From: Henckelia pumila | Taxonomy: Eukaryota > Streptophyta > Magnoliopsida > Lamiales > Gesneriaceae | Length of the DNA stretch: 64,000 nt | Assembly: GCF_033568475.1 (NCBI RefSeq) | Contig: NC_133123.1 | Coordinates: 150,489,753-150,553,752 of the forward strand | Reading direction: 5' to 3' | Shown here: piece after piece, positions 10,561 through 22,521 of the stretch | Numbering within the stretch: position 1 is the first letter of the stretch | Layout: each line of letters begins with the position of its first letter | Position numbers and translations under genes: made by a program | Notes under the pieces: generated by a model | The model's database searches: none | What the model saw: the letters and a program-made list of their open reading frames with translations, nothing else | Told to the model about the DNA's origin: nothing

Positions 10561-13500
10561 CGTCTTCGCGTGGTCAGTTTCAGACCTGGTAGGGGTTCAT
10601 CGGAAAATTGCAGAGCACAAGCTCAATGTAATAAAGGGATGTCGCCCTATTATTCAAAAAAAAAGGCACTTCGGTCCTGAAAAAGATGCAGTAATAAAAG
10701 AGCAGGTGGACGAGCTACTCAGGGCTGGGCATATTGAAGAAATCCACTTCCCGACCTGGTTGTCTAACATAGTCTTAGTCCCGAAATCTACGGGAAAATG
10801 GCGTATGTGTGTAGATTTTTGAGATTTGAATAAAGCATGTCCTAAAGATTGCTACCCCCTACCTAGAATAGACCAGCTTGTCGATTCCACTGCAGGGCAT
10901 GAATTACTTAGCTTTTTGGATGCTTACCAAGGATATCACCAAATTCCCTTGGCAAAAGAGGACAAAGACAAGGTCAGTTTTGTCACATCAACAGGAACTT
11001 ATTCCTATGTGGTCATGCCGTTTGGACTCAAAAATGCAGGGGCTACATACCAAAGGTTGATGGATAGAGTATTCGAGCAGCAAATTGGAAAAAATATCGA
11101 GGTCTATGTAGATGATATCCTGGTCAAGACCCGGACTACGGACCAGTTCATTACCGACCTAACTCAAACTTTTCAGACTTTAAAGCACTATCGGCTTAAG
11201 CTAAACCCCAGCAAGTATACTTTCGGAGTCCGAGCTGGAAAGTTTCTGGGTTATATGGTTACAAGAAGGGGAATCGAAGATAATCCCGAAAAGGTCCAAG
11301 CCATCATTACTATGAGCTCCCCCAAGAATATACAGGAAGCACAGAGATTAACAGAAAGAATTACAGCATTGGCCCGGTTTATAAGCAGATCAGCAGATAA
11401 AAGCCTTCCTTTCTTTAAGGCACTACGAAAAACGAAAAATTTCGAATGGGATAATGAAAGTGAGAAAGCTTTCCAGGACTTGAAAGCTTACTTACAGCAG
11501 TTGCCCGTGCTGAATAAGCCTATCCAAGGGGAAGAATTGTTCTTATATCTGGCGGTGACCAACCGAGCAGCCAGTTCAGTCCTAGTCAGGAAGGACGGAA
11601 TAAATCATCAGCATGTGTACTTTGTGAGTCATGCCTTGAAGGGAGCTGAACTCAACTATTTAATGCAGGAAAAACTAGCCTTAGCTTTAGTTATCACTGC
11701 GAGAAAATTGCGTCCTTATTTTTTGTCACACCGCATCACGGTGCTCACCAATAGCGTTTTGGGAAAAATTGCAGCTAATCCAGATGCATCAGGGAGACTT
11801 ATCAGATGGATTACAGAATTGTGTGAGTATGACATCAAATTCGAGCCCCGGACAGCCATAAAAGCTCAAGCCCTAGCTGATTTCTTAGCAGAGACAGTAC
11901 AACTAGAACAAGAAGAATTATGGAAGATTTTCGTAGATGGGTCATCATGTCAGTCCGGATGCGGGGCTGGAATTGTGATCATCTCGCCTTGGGGGAAAGA
12001 AACTAATATTTCAATCAGGTTAGACTTCAAGGCCTCAAACAATGAAGCAGAATATGAGGCATTATTGCTCGGGCTCAAAGCAGCACGAAACTTGGGCATC
12101 TCCCGAGCTAATCTGTATTCCGATTCCCAATTAGCAATCCAACGGAGCAACGGAAGATTTGAATGTAAAGATGAGAAGATGTTGAGATATATCAAAGCAT
12201 TAGACAAAGCCAAAGAAGGGTTCACCGAGTTGAACTTAGAGCTCATCCCCCGGGCTGAAAATATGAAGGCAGACCACTTGGCCCGCTTAGCCAGTGCTCT
12301 GAGTAACCGATCTGATCCCATTGTCGCAGGTCGGGTACTTGTTTCGCAACTAGAAACTCTGGATGAAATTATAGCTCAGGTACCGGAAGGAGACTGGCGA
12401 TATGATATGCACAAATATCTAATCAAGAAAGAATTACCGAGTGATAATAAGAAAGCAAAGGAAGTTAAGAGAAAGGCTCTCCGTTTTGTCGTGATCGATC
12501 AAATTCTGTTTAAACGATCTTTCTCTCAGCCTTTGTTAAAATGTTTGGGTCCTGATGAGGCCAATTATGTCTTACGAGAAATTCATGAAGGGTCTTGTGG
12601 CAGTCACCTGGGCAGTCTGACCCTAGCTCGAAAAGCACTTTTGGCAGGATTCTTCTGGCCAACCATGCGGAAAGACTCAGCAGATCTGGTTAATTCTTGT
12701 TATAATTGCCAGAGACATGCTAACCTACAATGGAGGCCGGCAGAATACATGAAGGCAGTGGTGGCTGCTTGTCCTTTCGATCAATGGGGAATGGATATTG
12801 TGGGGCCATTCCCTGTTAGCACAGGACAAAGAAAATTTTTGTTGGTCGCAGTCGATTATTTTTCCAAGTGGGTTAAAGCCGAGCCCTTAGCCAAAATTAC
12901 AGAAAATGAAGTGCTCAATTTTCTATGGAAAAATATAGTGTGCCGCTTCGGAATCCCTCGCAGGTTGGCATCAGATAATGGGAGACAGTTCTGTGGATCC
13001 AAAGTTCGGGCATGGTGCCAGGAAATGAAGATCGAACAAGTTTTCACCTCTGTAGCATACCCTCAAGGGAATGGACAAGTCGAAGTTACCAACAGAACGA
13101 TAGTCCAAGCCCTTAAGACACGTTTGGATGCAGCCAAGGGCAAGTGGGCAGACGAGCTCCCTTCAGTATTGTGGTCTTACCGAACTACAACTCGATCCGG
13201 TACGGGTGAAACCCCTTTCAGCATGGTGTATGGGACTGAAGCTGTCCTCCCAGCAGAGATCGGACAAGAGAGTGCCAGGATCATGGCATACGGCCCAAAC
13301 AATCAAGAACTGCGAGCAATGGATTTGGATTTACTTGAGGAGCACAGGTCCCGATCTGCAATTAGGCTCGCAGCCTATCGCAAACGAATGACCCAGGCCT
13401 ATAACAAAAGAGTATACCCTAAGGTTTTCCAGGAGGGAGATCTGGTTATGCGAAAGATACAACATCCAGGGGAAAGAGGAAAGCTAGAGGCCAATTATGA

Positions 13501-13617
13501 AGGCCCATTCAAGGTGATAGGAAAAGCTGGCATAGCTGCATATTACTTGGAAGATGCCCAAGGCAAGAGGGTAAAAGGCCATGGAATGCTCAACACTTGA
13601 AAAAATACTATCCCTAG
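10561..13617 (+). pseudogene. Tat pol: reverse transcriptase, two RNases H, integrase
   Basis: The main open frame is 10826-13600 (924 codons), but RT sequence begins upstream at about 10561 and is cut by a TGA at 10820-10822, where a CGA arginine codon would be usual. RT catalytic YVDD is at residues 94-97. A first RNase H follows at about residues 240-360, then a second one of archaeal type starting IFVDGSS near residue 371. Integrase has an H-H-C-C zinc finger from about 588 and the D-D-E core: D in MDIVGPF near 658, D in SDNGRQF near 715, E in GQVEV near 753. The last segment (…WNAQHLKKYYP) is in another frame ending at 13617, so a frameshift lies near 13570. Together with the gag stops this makes the copy non-autonomous. 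Confidence 0.93.
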
Positions 13618-13799
13618 TAGCTCAGCTTGGGCCTCATCATGCTATAGCTCTCTAAGCTGGATAACCACTTAGTCATTCTCTTTTTGCTATTTATTTTTCA
13701 ATCTTTTGCAAAAGTCAGTCCTGGTTTATTTACTTTACGGTCAGTCCTGTTTAGCGTCAATTTTTGGGAACAATTTAAATGCAAAAGTCAATTTTGTTT

Positions 13800-14575
13800 T
13801 ATGGAACTTACCACTCAAAGTCCACTTCAGTGGCCCACATCAGTGGAATTCAAAGCCCAGGCAGGTCTGGCACCCAAAGTCCACCTCAGTGGCCCACATC
13901 AGTGGAATTCAAAGCCCAGGCAGGTATGGCGCCCAAAGTCCACCTCGGTGGCCCACATCAATGGAATTCAAAGCCCAGGCAGGTATGGCACCCAAAGTCC
14001 ACCTCAGTGGCCCACATCAGTGGAATTCAAAGCCCAGGCAGATCTGGCACCCAAAGTCCACCTCAGTGGCCCAAATCAGTGGAATTCAAAGCCCAGGCAG
14101 GTCTGGCACCCAAAGTCCACCTCAGTGGCCCAAATCAGTGGAATTCAAAGCCCAGGCAGGTCTGGCACACAAAGTCCACCTCAGTGGCCCACATCAGTGG
14201 AATTCAAAGCCCAGGCAGGTCTGGCACCCAAAGTCCACCTCGGCCACCTGGCACACAAAGTCCACCTCAGTGGCCCACATCAGTGGAATTCAAAGCCCAG
14301 GCAGGTCTGGCACCCAAAGTCCACCTCAGTGGCCCACATCAGTGGAACTAAAAGCCCAGGCAGGTATGGCACACAAAGTCCACCTCAGTGGCCCACATCA
14401 GTGGAATTCAAAGCCAAGGCAGGTCTGGCACTCAAAGTCCGCTTCAGTGGCACGCAAGGACCACATCAGTGGAACTAAAGGCCCAGACAGGTCTGGCACT
14501 CAAAGTTCACCTCGGGGGCCCACATCAAGGGAATTCATAGCCCAAACAGGGTTGTCATACAAACTTCATCAGTCT
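13800..14575 (+). repeat. 59-bp tandem repeat array in the Tat element
   Basis: About a dozen copies of a 59-bp unit containing 'aaagtccacctcagtggccc' and 'ggaattcaaagcccaggc'. Starts near 13871 and 13930 show the exact 59-bp period. One unit near 14229-14258 is shortened, and the last two or three units drift. Because 59 is not a multiple of three, the array is read in successive frames, and all three forward frames stay open (13684-14478, 13706-14581, 13779-14351). I regard these as by-products of a stop-free unit, not proteins. It sits between the end of pol and the antisense gene. Confidence 0.95.
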
Positions 14576-14581
14576 TATTAA

Positions 14582-15080
14582 ATGGTCAAGCAGGACTGGT
14601 TAAACAACACGGATAAAAAATTCATAGGGGTTCTGATTTCCAGGAATGTACCTGGACCCTTGAAAATTTTCAATCAATTTTATGGTTTCTTATATATATT
14701 GGACAGTTCGGGTGTAAGAGGTCGGGATTTTAATAAAGTATATTGCATGAGTTCCCGCCAAGCTCTTAACCCGGTCCAGGCACAGGAAGGTCATGTCTTC
14801 AAGATTTCATCATTTAATCAGCTCGGTCACATATAGGACGGGTGTGTAACTTCTTACACTTGGTAAAAAATCGTGGCGTAATTGTTATTTGCATTCATAG
14901 CAAGCATATAAAAAACCTGAGTTGGGCAAAAACATGCATAACAAGCAGAGATGGGCAAAAACATTTCATTGAATAACATTGTATCAGCCCGATCTGGGCA
15001 ACAACAAAACTAAATGATCGCGCAGGGTCTACCATATAGGTCATGTTTTAAACAGGTATTACAGAAATAATCAGGGGGCG
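14582..15080. other. Tat internal spacer between array and antisense gene
   Basis: Non-coding internal sequence. The 84-codon frames at 14582-14836 (+) and 15010-15264 (-) show no recognisable domain. The stretch 'gggcaaaaacat' occurs twice near 14925 and 14953. Nothing else is seen. Confidence 0.5.
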
Positions 15081-15088
15081 GGGGCGTC

Positions 15089-17057
15089 TTAGGGCTTAGA
15101 GCTTTGTTCGGGATCCGAGGGTTTTTCTTGCTCAGCCTCCTCAGAATCCTCTTCGGGCATGTCATCAAGAGCTTTGGAGCAATCCAGGAAAGAAGCGGGG
15201 TGCTCGGCCTCGGAATATCCATTAGCCCTGAACTGGGCAAGACATCCCTTGAAGCCCTCGTCAAAAAAGGTTGCTGCCTTCTCAGCTACTGCATTAGCAA
15301 AGTCCGCGGAGTCCAAAAACTCCTTTTTTCCAAGCTCCTTGGCAGCTTTCAGTTCTTGGTTCAAGGCCCGCACTTGGACCTCCAGCTCGATCTTCTCCAC
15401 CTCCAGCTCGGAACATTTGGTGGTGACAGCCTCCAGAGCTGTGCGGCAGGACTCAGCTTCAGCACGGAGACCGAGCTGTTCCTCTTCATACTCTTTTTTC
15501 ATCTCACGGGTTTTTCGCGTGAGTTCGGAAATCCGAGCTACGAAGGCTTCTTGATTCAGGGCATGGTCTTCTCATTCCTGGGAAGCTCGACTGGTGATAT
15601 CCCCGCCCCAAGCTAAAGCCTGTGATAATATGAAAGGATGAACACTAGCTCGGTGTATAAGCTAGGAATTAAAACACAGTAACATACCTGCATGAAGGCC
15701 AAAGCAAAGTTTTGTTCAGCCTCAAGATGAGTTACAGCTTGTAGAATTTTTACGTCACCTCGGGAGATCAAGTTTTGCATTATGCCCAGGGTCCCTTGGG
15801 GATCGGGCTTTGAGAAAAAGGACAGGTCAGGTAGCCCGGGCTGAGCCGCCGTACCCCGGCGCTCCATGTCCTGAAGAGATCCAAAATCCTCTACCGGGCT
15901 TTTGCCATGAGGTCGGGATGATAAGGAGGAAGGTGGTGGTGGAAGTTCGGAAGCCGTAGTATGCCCTTGCTCCTTAGCCTTGGAGGATTTTTTCTTAGGC
16001 GGTGCAATCAGTCCAGCCTCGGGTTTTGAGCTAGCCTCCGCGTCCTCTGATTTTTTCCTTTTCAGATTCTTCAAGGCAGCTTTGAAATTTGCAGGCATGG
16101 TGGCGGATCTGATTCTGTCATCTAAACAAATAAAAGTGCAATGAATAAATAAATTGTATGTCTCAATTAGTCTAAATATTGGTAGTACGGGAACAGGGGT
16201 ACTACCTACATCCCCTTCGATCTCTACTCCTTTCCCACTGAAGCCGTAATGGCAGAGCAGATCATCCCCGATCAGGTTCTCGATGTCAAAAATTTGAACA
16301 GACATGGTATTGAGAAAATTGGTAAAATTATGGGATGGTAGAGCCGGGGGGTCAGGAGTGGTGAAATTCATAGCCCAGTTACCTCGACACTCCCAGGCCT
16401 GGGTAGGCTTAACATAGAAATATCTATTGGTCCAACCTTTGTGAGAGCTTGGCTTTCCCCTTAAAAAGGGGTATTCGGGTCGCATGGAAATGTAAAAACG
16501 GCCCGGGGCAGTCTTCTTAATTTGAAGGAATTGAATAAAATTTCCTATGTCTAAGGGAATTCTGAAAAAACAAAATAGAACAGCTAAGGATAAGATCAAA
16601 CTAAACGAGTTCGGGGACAATTGACTTGGGCACACACAAAAATATTGACAGAGCTGAGATACGCAGCTCGGGATTGGGAATCTCAAACCCATTCTTACTT
16701 GATCTATGCTGAAACTTAAAAAACCAGTAGGTGGTTTGTGAGCTCGGTCTTTACGGCCCGGGATTATGAGCTCATAGCCCTCAGGCATTCCCGATCTCTC
16801 TCTAATACTAGGACCCAGGTCAGGGCTCAGGTGGGAGGCCAAGACCTCATACCATTGTCTACCCTTAGCAGATAAACGGGTCTCATCCGACCTAAGTTTG
16901 TGTAGTCGCTTTAACTTTTCTATACGAGTCTCCGATAAATCCAACTCGAAGCTTGGATTATTGGAATCAGAGGGCTCGGGGTTGTTAGAGGGAGAGTTGG
17001 GTGCTTCGATAAAAGATACTACTTCTTTAACGAAAGTTTCGTCGGGGGAAGACATGT
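15089..17057 (-). CDS. Antisense gene of the Tat element (gypsy-type 'Transposase_28'-like protein), with introns and one stop
   Basis: It runs opposite to gag-pol. The likely start is the MSSPDETFV methionine at 17057; the open frame reaches 17217, but the extra residues look like leader. The first part carries the conserved 'SQLSPNS…LILSL' and 'RFYISMRPEYPF' blocks I associate with the plant 'putative gypsy type transposon' family. Two GT-AG introns are visible: about 16208 to 16124 (boundary GATGTAG/GTAGTACC, acceptor TTTGTTTAG) and 15687-15620 (68 nt, ATGCAG/GTATGTT, acceptor ATTATCACAG). A lysine-rich, then Ser/Pro-rich linker follows, then a coiled coil (about 15500-15300) and an acidic tail. 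In the third exon a TGA near 15570 interrupts the frame, so this copy is probably defective. Function is unknown; such antisense ORFs are documented in Tat elements. Confidence 0.75.
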
Positions 17058-17502
17058 TAATCAACCTAGTGTAAAGGTGGGAGGACTTACAGGTGAGAGA
17101 GTTGTAGCGCGGGATTGACAGAAACGATAAAGGCAGCTCGGGATTGCGCAGTCCAGGTCGGGAGGGCTCTCGAAATTCTTGCAGTGTAACAGTACAAAAG
17201 TAAAAAGTAACAAACAAAATTTTACCGATTCATATATATAGAGATGGTGAATCGATCTGGACCGTTGATTTTTTACTGGATCTACGGCTCGGGACGGGAC
17301 AAGTCAAGGTTTTTGGCTTCGATAAATGAACCGTCAGGGGACATCTGAGTCGTTCATGAAAAACACATCACGCGGATTCTGATCTGGACCGTCCAAAAGA
17401 AACACATTTCATGAATAAAATGCTGGACTGTTCTAGGGACACATTTACAGTGCAGGGACCAGACTCCATTCTTAGTCTAAACTCATTCTTCTTTTAGACC
17501 AG

Positions 17503-17517
17503 TTCGGGAGGTACTAT
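17503..17517 (+). other. Purine-rich tract before the 3' LTR of the Tat element
   Basis: GTTCGGGAGGTACTA-type sequence immediately before the 3' LTR, in the position of the polypurine tract that primes plus-strand DNA synthesis. It is short and impure, so the exact limits are uncertain. Confidence 0.5.
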
Positions 17518-18122
17518 TGATACCCCGTGAAATTATTTTAACCCGAATCCGTTCGTTATGGGTTTATGAGGGTTGGCCCAATTATTGAATTATAATCATT
17601 AGGTAAGGTCCAGCCCAGTTTTACACCTGTTAGGGCTTTACTTAAACTGGGCTGTTATTTATGGGCCGACCAGAGCTGGTCCCTAATGGGCTGGATGGAC
17701 TTCTCTTACATGCATTGTGGATAAGTTTGACTATCTCGAGATATTTATGAGATGGGGATAAACTTGAAGGCGGTCTAATGGATGAAGAGTCCCAGTACAG
17801 GACATGTTATAATTCGACTAGGTAACTTACTCTATTTTTCCTATAAATACAGGTATTGTTATGGTTGTATTATTGATTATTCATCACACATTCACTCTCA
17901 CTTTTATATTCACGCACTCATATCTCTCAGTTTTCGCATTAATCATACCCTCTGCCTTCAAGACACTGACTTAGGCATCGGAGGGGTCACGCTGAAAACA
18001 CTTTCGGCGCCCCTTGACCTAGCTGTTGCTTGCGCAGATTTCATTAATATCCGACCCGACCTACTCTATAAAGGAATTGAAGGATCCATTCTACCAGACC
18101 GAACCCAAAGTAAAATTCATCA
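17518..18122 (+). repeat. 3' LTR of the Tat element
   Basis: 605 bp, TGATACCCCG…ATTCATCA, followed by the target duplication GATTG (18123-18127). Relative to the 5' LTR it shows about 14 substitutions, nearly all transitions, and lacks a few bases near its end ('ttcgacat' in the 5' LTR). Confidence 0.95.
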
Positions 18123-18127
18123 GATTG

Positions 18128-19267
18128 ATTATACCATAACATCATGTGGTTGAATGTCTTGAGTTTGCGAGTTAATATATTTAATATCAAAAACATACAA
18201 TTATTCGTCACATATTATTTTGTTTCGAAAGAGTAACACTTTCGATGCATCGTGGACTGAATGAGAAATTAGTCGTCAAGTATTCGATTGCCGCGTGTCA
18301 TTGAAAACTAAGAAAGAAACTACACGTGGCAGTGGTGTATCGGTTTGTCTAATGAATTTTTATCGTTTTATTTACTACCAAAGGAAAAATACAAATGGGA
18401 TTGAATAAGGATTTGGAATCCGCAATGGTGCTCCATTGGAAACCCGTTTCAAGTCCGCAAAGGGCACCCCGTTAACGGAATGAGTGACGGTCACATCAAA
18501 TTACAAATTCTAACGGGGAACGGCGTTGAATCCCTCGATTCTTAATTTGATTAAAGGTGGAAAAAAACACCTAAATATCGAAATATCGAAAAATCGTATC
18601 GAAAAAATTACCGAAATTACCTAAAAAATCGGTATATAGAAAATTTCGGTAAGGTATGATTTTCGGTATCGATATCGGTATGATAAATTTTTTTTTCGGT
18701 ATACCGGTATATACCGAAATACCGAAAAATAATTTTTAAAAAATATATATATATGAAAATTTTCGGTATACCAACTTTTTCTACTTTTGCACGTGTCCTC
18801 TTTTGATATAAAGATATTTTAAATTTATATGGAATTAAATAGTTGGCATTGTTTGTAATGATCTATATATGATTTTTGAGTTGTAGTTTAAAGGATTTGA
18901 ATTGTTAAAATACGATCGATTTTTTTCATGGTAATCTATGTTATATAATTAGTTTATATTTGTCTATTTCAAAAAAATAATTATAGTAATAATTAGTTTA
19001 TATTTGTTGGTGGCATGCGTTGCACACATGTATATAAAAGAATAGTATCGAAAGTTTATAAAAATCAATTAAAATAAAAAATCATATACATTATTTTTAT
19101 GTGGTTCGAGGGTTTTTTTTAACAATATAGTGAACTAATAAATTTACGATAATATAATTTTTTTGAATAATGAATTTTAAATTAAATAAAGATAAATTTG
19201 ATTTTAAATAAAATGACAGATCATGACACCAGATTTTGTTGTTATATGACGTTCTCAAATTTAGTAA
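18128..19267. other. Gene-free AT-rich spacer with a palindromic 'cggtata' patch
   Basis: No gene is visible. From about 18565 to 18740 there is a dense run of mutually inverted short words (tcggtat / ataccga, 'tatcggta', 'taccggtatataccg'), a pattern often left by hAT-type non-autonomous elements. I could not find clean termini. The rest is plain AT-rich DNA. Confidence 0.4.
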
Positions 19268-19485
19268 TCTCTATTATTTTATTAAAGTTGAGATATGTAT
19301 AATAATCGTTTTTCTCACCTAATGTGAGGATACCAAGTTTTTTGCCTATTTTACCCTTTGGACCCCACCTTCCCCAAAAAGTGGAATTCAGTCACTGAAT
19401 CATCAACATTTCTTAAAAAAAAAAATTGAACAACCAACACGTTTATTCATATTTTCACACGCAACGCGTGTGCCTATCCCACTAG
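19268..19485 (+). mobile_element. Short non-autonomous Helitron
   Basis: 218 bp. It starts TCTCTATTATTTTATTAAAG right after an A (19267). It ends CTAG (19482-19485) just before a T, so it sits between A and T as Helitrons do. A perfect 7-bp hairpin CACACGC/GCGTGTG with loop AAC (about 19456-19472) lies 10 bases before the end, the usual Helitron 3' signal. There is no Rep/helicase gene. Confidence 0.85.
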
Positions 19486-19751
19486 TATAGTATAAATAGT
19501 GAATAGTGATAATTTGATCGAATTAAGTCCATCCGTGCCAAAAGATGATAGAATACCCTTATAAAAATGTAAGTTCGATGATACCTTTATTTAAATACAC
19601 GATATGAAAATAACTCTTCCATAAACTATTCGAAAATTTCATGAATTTTCCTTGTGAAAGATGCATTCTATCATTCTTTTATCGATTCGATCTTAATTTA
19701 ACACCGTAATTGATTTTTTTTTTTCAAATGAATCAAACCACCATCTATGTA

Positions 19752-20083
19752 TAGAGATGTTAAAATGGGTTAGGTCTGTCGGGTTGCCCGCCCCGCCATA
19801 CAAAATTGGTAGGTTGGGTTGACAATTTCCCAACCCCCTTAAAAATGGGTCGGCCCGCACCGCTCCGCCTAAAGGTGGGTTGTGGTGGGTTGCGGATTGG
19901 CCAGCAAAAACCCGCCAATTTACACGTGAGATCGTCGGGTTGACCCGTCCCGCCACCTAAAATAGGTGGGTTGGGTTGGTGTTTTTCCAACCCGCCTAAA
20001 AGGTGGGCCGCCCCACCCCGCCAAATGGTAGATTATGACGGATTGTGAACCGATCCGCACCGTTGACCGTTTTGATATCTCTA
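19752..20083. mobile_element. hAT-like MITE with 8-bp TSD
   Basis: 332 bp with inverted ends TAGAGATGTTAAAATGG / TAGAGATATCAAAACGG. Flanking 8-mers TCTATGTA (19744-19751) and TCGATGTA (20084-20091) match at 7 of 8 positions, fitting the 8-bp target duplications of hAT elements. The interior is unusually GC-rich for this region, with repeated 'gggttgggtt', 'cccgcc' and 'aggtgggt' words in both orientations, probably subterminal motifs. The two overlapping minus-strand frames (19693-19990) come from this repeat and are not genes. Confidence 0.8.
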
Positions 20084-20416
20084 TCGATGTAGACGAAAAA
20101 GATTAGCAAGTGTCTCATAGAGGCGAGCTAATCTCACTAATGGTGTATAACCCCGATTATTGTCTTCAAATTTGGAAACAAATTCCTGGTCCAACTTAAG
20201 AATTAGTACATATTTAAAATATTATTATTATTGAATATTGACTTCAAAAAAAAATATTATTATTATTATTTTGTCGGCTTTTTCTAAACATATATTATCA
20301 AAGTAATTAAATTATACGATACGCCGTAAAACATTAATATTATCAACATCACTATGTTTTCATAACATGTATTTTTAATCATCTTAGATACCGTTCTGTT
20401 CACGGTATTACTAATA

Positions 20417-20450
20417 TTAGTATTTTCACCTGTGCGATGCACAGAATGTT
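20417..20450 (-). mobile_element. Helitron 3' terminus (minus orientation)
   Basis: Read on the minus strand: hairpin CTGTGC/GCACAG with loop ATC, then 'gtgaaaata' and CTAA followed by T, the standard Helitron 3' end. The CTAA occupies 20417-20420. The 5' end should lie to the right; I could not place it in the AT-rich sequence that follows. Confidence 0.6.
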
Positions 20451-22477
20451 ATTTTTATGCAATTATTATTAACATAATATGAGTGCTTGAATAAATAATT
20501 AAAATATAAATAAATTAAGGTTGAATTGGATTAAAAAATTTGAAATCTATAGATATAAATATATCTTCATTGCTTAGATAGCTTTTTTAAAAAAATTCAA
20601 CTTGATATTTATTACATCAAAATTGAGGTCATCACAACGGATTTCAAATCCTTAGATTATTGGAATCAAGTTAAATTCATTGTAATTGGAGTAGGGTTTA
20701 ACAGAGTTTAAAACTTTTGTAAATTTATTTGGAAAAATTTTTAGAAAACATTGTCAAGCAATTGATATAAGTTATTTGACATCTTCTATTGAAATAAGTT
20801 ATTTGACATCTTCTAATATTATATATATATATATAAGTTATCAACCCCTATTTTTTTTATAAATGTCTAATTTTAATATTTTAATTTTTCATATTATATT
20901 TGTATTAAAAAAATTGTTATTTTCTAAGGGATTTATTTACCCAATAATTATAACATTGATGCATGCAATATTTGTATTCTATACAAAAGAAAAATATAAT
21001 TTTTTTTTAAATTTTAAAGTAAATTTTAAAATTTCAAAGTTGAAAATATAAAAATATAAATATAATAAAATATATAATATAAATATAATATAAATATAAT
21101 AAAATATAGATACATAATATTTTAATAATATAAATTACATTAAACTTTTTACAATTAGTATAAAATGTTTTTTATATTAAGAAAAAATTAATATATAAAT
21201 TATATAAAATTAAATAAACAAAAAAATTATAAGTATTATAATGAAAACAATTTAAAATTAAATCGTATATTTATATATATTTAAAAAAAATAATTAAATA
21301 ATATATCACTCAAATCAAAATAATATTTTCTTAATATCCTATATAATCTCTATCTATAGTTTTAAATTCAATCATATCTTATTTGAATTTTTAAATTTGA
21401 TGATAATGTCTTCACTATTTTCATTAATTTTTCGATTGAAAATACTATAGTTTCTATTTTAGAAATCTTTTCATCTTATATATATAAACAAAAATTAATT
21501 TTTTTTATCACAAAAAAATTTATTTTTAATTTAGTTTAACTCCAGGAATATTTTTATCTATATTTTAAAATTTTATATTAAATAATATATCGCTCATAAC
21601 ATCATATTTTTATGAATATTTTTGTTGTGTATATCTACATATGCATATAGACAAACCAATCATCCTATAAAAAATAATATTATATTTTATTTGATAAAAA
21701 AAATATTTTAATTTTTTTCAATCGTATTTTTATGTATATTTAAAATTTTTAGATTAAATAGAATATCACTAATTTTTATTAAATTTTATTTAATAATGAA
21801 ATTTTTTTTATCAAACTTTGATTAAATTTTGTTTAATAATGAAAAATATTTTTTAAAAAAATATATATGTCGGTTTTTTATAAAAAGAGGAAAAAGTTAA
21901 ATTTTGTAGAGAGACTATTTTGATTTTTGTTTTTAATTCAATCATATTTTTTAATTATATTTTCAAAATTTTAGTTTAAATATTTGCATATGAGTTTTAT
22001 GTTTTGATATGTAAAAATTATTAAAGGTATAACAAATATCATCTACAATTATATCTAAAATATTAATATCTTGAAATTTTGCTATTTTATCGCGATATTT
22101 TGTATCTAATTTATCATGATATTTTTTATGTATTAAATTCCTGTATAATTTTTTGTGTTGTAAAATTTGGTGTACAAATTTCGTTTTATTGGGCAAAACA
22201 ACCATCGCTAAAAGCAAAAAATTAAATTTTTTTTTGATCAAGATAAAATATATTTTAATTTTTTAAAATTAAATTGTATTTTTATCTTTATTTTAAAATT
22301 TTTAGATCAAATATTTTATCATTTATAATATCATCTTATTTTTTGAATATTCAATATTTTCTCTATCTATAATTTTAAATTAAATAATATATTATTTTTA
22401 TTTTTTAATTTTATGATATATTTATTATTTTTGAAAATATTTTTTGACGTGAAATTTGTTTTATTTTTATTTATGTG

Positions 22478-22521
<44 letters not shown>

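Larger units (their letters stand above)
7866..18127 (+). mobile_element. Complete Ty3/gypsy Tat-lineage LTR retrotransposon with TSD
   Basis: The element proper is 7871-18122 (10,252 bp), flanked by the 5-bp target duplication GATTG at 7866-7870 and 18123-18127. Order: 5' LTR, PBS, gag, protease, RT, RNase H, second archaeal-type RNase H, integrase, a 59-bp tandem array, an antisense gene, a purine tract, 3' LTR. The extra RNase H and an antisense ORF after integrase are known hallmarks of the Tat lineage. The coding regions carry several stops and frameshifts, so this copy cannot make its own proteins. The LTRs differ at about 14 sites by eye over about 605 aligned bases plus one small indel, implying a fairly recent insertion. 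Confidence 0.95.

Noticed and set aside
13800..14575. CRISPR-like array
   Set aside because: The units are contiguous with no unique spacers, and the context is a plant retrotransposon.
13684..14581. Three overlapping plus-strand ORFs of 190-291 codons
   Set aside because: All arise from one stop-free 59-bp tandem unit read in three frames; there is no sign of a real gene.
16560..16640. A possible third intron in the antisense Tat gene (pyrimidine-rich run before CAG)
   Set aside because: The reading through it keeps conserved-looking residues (SQLSPNSFSLILSL … FRIPLDIGNF), so it is more likely coding.
19693..19990. Two overlapping minus-strand ORFs rich in Asn/Pro/Gly
   Set aside because: They fall in the repetitive hAT MITE, and the reading reflects its 'gggttgggtt' words.
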